Shown: positions 62,525-64,000 of the stretch, piece by piece
How the letters are laid out: the number at the start of each line of letters is the position of its first letter
How positions within the stretch are numbered: position 1 is the stretch's first letter
Assembly: GCA_963708425.1 (NCBI GenBank)
Contig: OY970206.1
Span: 2,480,001-2,544,000 of the forward strand
Reading direction: 5' to 3'
Length of the DNA stretch: 64,000 nucleotides
Source: JACMNW01 sp963708425
GTDB taxonomy: Bacteria; Pseudomonadota; Alphaproteobacteria; Rhodobacterales; Rhodobacteraceae
Made by a program: the position numbers and the translations under genes
The notes under the pieces: generated by a model
What the model was told of the DNA's origin: nothing
The model's input: the letters and a program-made list of their open reading frames with translations, nothing else
Database searches by the model: none

Positions 62525-64000
62525 ATGACGCCGACGGATGGTCTTTTCTTTGACCAGATTATCAAGACGTTCGGCGGCACCCATGCGTTGCGCAGCGTTT
62601 CGTTGCGGGTTGGGCGTGGCGAGATTGTTGCGTTGCTGGGCGAAAACGGTGCCGGTAAATCAACGCTGATCAAGGTTTTGGGCGGCATTCATGCGCCAGA
62701 CGGCGGCCATGTCAGCGTGGATGGCGCGCCCTATAAGCACATTGCGGGCAAAGTGAATGCGCGGCAGGCGGTGGCGTTTATTCATCAGGATTTGGGCTTG
62801 ATCGAATGGATGAGTGTTGCTGAAAACATTGCGTTGGCAATAGGTTATGTGAAAAAAGGTGGGCGGATTGATTGGCCCGCGACCGAAGATGTGGCGCGTA
62901 AGGCGCTGGCCTTGGTGGATGCGGATTTCAGCCCGACAACGCGGATCGCGAACCTGTCGCGCACCGAAAAATCGCTGGTGGCGATTGCGCGGGCTTTGGC
63001 GGTGGAATGCGATTTTCTGGTGCTGGATGAACCGACCGCCAGCCTGCCTGCGGACGAGGTGGAACGGCTGTTTGCGGCGCTGCGACAGTTGCGGACCAAG
63101 GGTGTGGGGATGATTTACGTCTCGCACCGGTTGGATGAGATTTTCAAGATTGCTGACCGGGTGGCAGTGCTGCGCGACGGGCAGATGGTGGGGATGCGGG
63201 ACATTGAGCATACCAATCCGGAAGATCTGGTGAGCCTGATTGTGGGTCGCAAGGCGCGCGACATTGTGCGGCCCGATGCGTTGGCGGGCGATGCGGTTTT
63301 GCAAGTTAATGGGCTGCGGACCGATACTGCCGGGCCAGTGGACTTTGTGGTGCAGCGCGGCGAGATGCTGGGACTTGTGGGCTTGCGCGGAGCGGGGCAT
63401 GAAGACATCGGGCGCAGTCTTTACGGATTGCTGGATCATACTGGATCGGTGCAATTGGATGGCAGCGCGCCTGATCTGTCGTCGCCCCGCGCGGCGATGC
63501 TTTCGGGCATTGGCTTTGTGGCGCGGGATCGGGTGGTCGAGTCTATAGCACCAGCGTTGAGCGTGCGGGAGAATGCGTTTCTGAACCCCGAGGCGACCGG
63601 GCGAGGTCTGTTCGCGTTTCAAACCGCCGGTGTTGAAGAGGCGCGGGCGAGTGAGCTTGGGTCCCGGGTTGGGCTGACCCCCAATGACCCGACGCTGGCG
63701 ATTGAGGCGCTGTCGGGCGGCAATCAACAGAAGATAGTGGTAGGGCGGTGGCTGGATACGGCCCGGCGCTTCTTGATTGCCGAAGACCCGACGGCGGGCG
63801 TCGATGTTGGGGCCAAGGCCGAGATTTACCAGCTGCTGTACGATGCGATGGCAAGTGGCATGGGGGTGCTGATCGTCTCGACCGATTTTGAAGAAATTGC
63901 CAATATTTGCCACCGCGCGCTGGTGTTCAGCCGGGGGCAGATGGTGGCGGAATTGACGGGCGTGCAACTGTCTACTGAATCGCTGATCCAGGCCGCATCG
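62525..64000 (+). CDS. sugar ABC transporter ATPase, RbsA/XylG type (cut at window end)
   Basis: 492 codons from ATG 62525 behind AGGGAGGAAA; the frame is open to the window edge. Two ABC domains: Walker A LLGENGAGKSTLIKVLGGIH (near 38-57), VLDEPTASLPADEVE, then the second domain with GLVGLRGAGHEDIGRSL, where the Walker A is degenerate as in RbsA, and SGGNQQKIVVGRWLD, AEDPTAGVDVG. The family length is about 500, so only a few residues are missing. It energises uptake of a sugar or sugar acid, probably idonate or gluconate by context. Permease and binding protein should follow beyond the window. Confidence 0.92.
   Translation, partial: MTPTDGLFFDQIIKTFGGTHALRSVSLRVGRGEIVALLGENGAGKSTLIKVLGGIHAPDGGHVSVDGAPYKHIAGKVNARQAVAFIHQDLGLIEWMSVAENIALAIGYVKKGGRIDWPATEDVARKALALVDADFSPTTRIANLSRTEKSLVAIARALAVECDFLVLDEPTASLPADEVERLFAALRQLRTKGVGMIYVSHRLDEIFKIADRVAVLRDGQMVGMRDIEHTNPEDLVSLIVGRKARDIVRPDALAGDAVLQVNGLRTDTAGPVDFVVQRGEMLGLVGLRGAGHEDIGRSLYGLLDHTGSVQLDGSAPDLSSPRAAMLSGIGFVARDRVVESIAPALSVRENAFLNPEATGRGLFAFQTAGVEEARASELGSRVGLTPNDPTLAIEALSGGNQQKIVVGRWLDTARRFLIAEDPTAGVDVGAKAEIYQLLYDAMASGMGVLIVSTDFEEIANICHRALVFSRGQMVAELTGVQLSTESLIQAAS

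Noticed and set aside
62660..63967. Long minus-strand open frame (435 codons) inside the sugar ABC ATPase
   Set aside because: The plus strand encodes clear Walker and signature motifs over the same bases; the minus frame has no recognisable motif.
1..64000. CRISPR arrays, insertion sequences and rRNA genes
   Set aside because: No regular repeat-spacer pattern, transposase motif or rRNA-like sequence was noticed.

Overview
The window looks like the chromosome of a GC-rich alphaproteobacterium of the Rhodobacterales (Roseobacter or Rhodobacter relatives). This rests on gene order and families: murA, DUF2948, hisD, UPF0262 and a low-molecular-weight phosphatase in one run; infA, maf, a short RNase E/G and yacG followed by tRNA-Phe; and a NasT/NasS-controlled nas operon. 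The genus cannot be fixed by reading alone.

Layout. 1-3141: a cut-off HupE/UreJ-type gene divergent from a DUF4198 periplasmic protein, then an argP/LysE exporter pair with an ACT-domain gene between. 3287-5629: an isolated tail-fibre-like DUF2793 protein closed by a terminator. 5694-27415: a large surface-glycan region. It holds manC, glycosyltransferases, an RTX-repeat secreted protein, a KpsT/KpsE/KpsM-type polysaccharide exporter, a sulfotransferase, an acetyltransferase and galE. It ends in a nonulosonate (sialic-acid-like) locus. Cytidylyltransferase, Gfo/Idh oxidoreductase and SDR genes run on the plus strand. Facing them is a tightly overlapping minus-strand operon: neuB, rhamnan-synthesis-F-like gene, frameshifted remnant, neuC, and two tandem Kdo-transferase-like (GT30) genes. 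27488-33796: a dipeptide ABC transporter with a membrane dipeptidase.

34026-44107: lytic transglycosylase, tRNA-Thr(GGT), murA and hisD run, an FAD/BBE oxidase, the infA to yacG run and tRNA-Phe(GAA). 44328-55893: assimilatory nitrate system read right to left: nasT, nasS, a leader, nitrate ABC transporter (binding protein, permease, double ATPase), nirB, nirD, nasA. The leader contains two hairpins with the ANTAR-type hexaloop (A at loop position 1, G at position 4); the second overlaps the 5' arm of an intrinsic terminator. 56110-57842: efp and its lysine ligase gene epmA, divergent. 57853-64000: L-idonate/gluconate catabolism (idnD-type dehydrogenase, gluconate 5-dehydrogenase-type SDR, gluconokinase), two LacI-family regulators and the first part of a sugar-ABC ATPase, with four related palindromic operators in their intergenic gaps.

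Most interesting points: the GT30-like pair translationally linked to neuC/neuB, the frameshifted remnant resembling the start of its upstream neighbour, the readable nitrate attenuator, and the shared operator set of the gluconate/idonate region. Start sites are my choice from ribosome-binding sites and overlaps; I ran no homology search.
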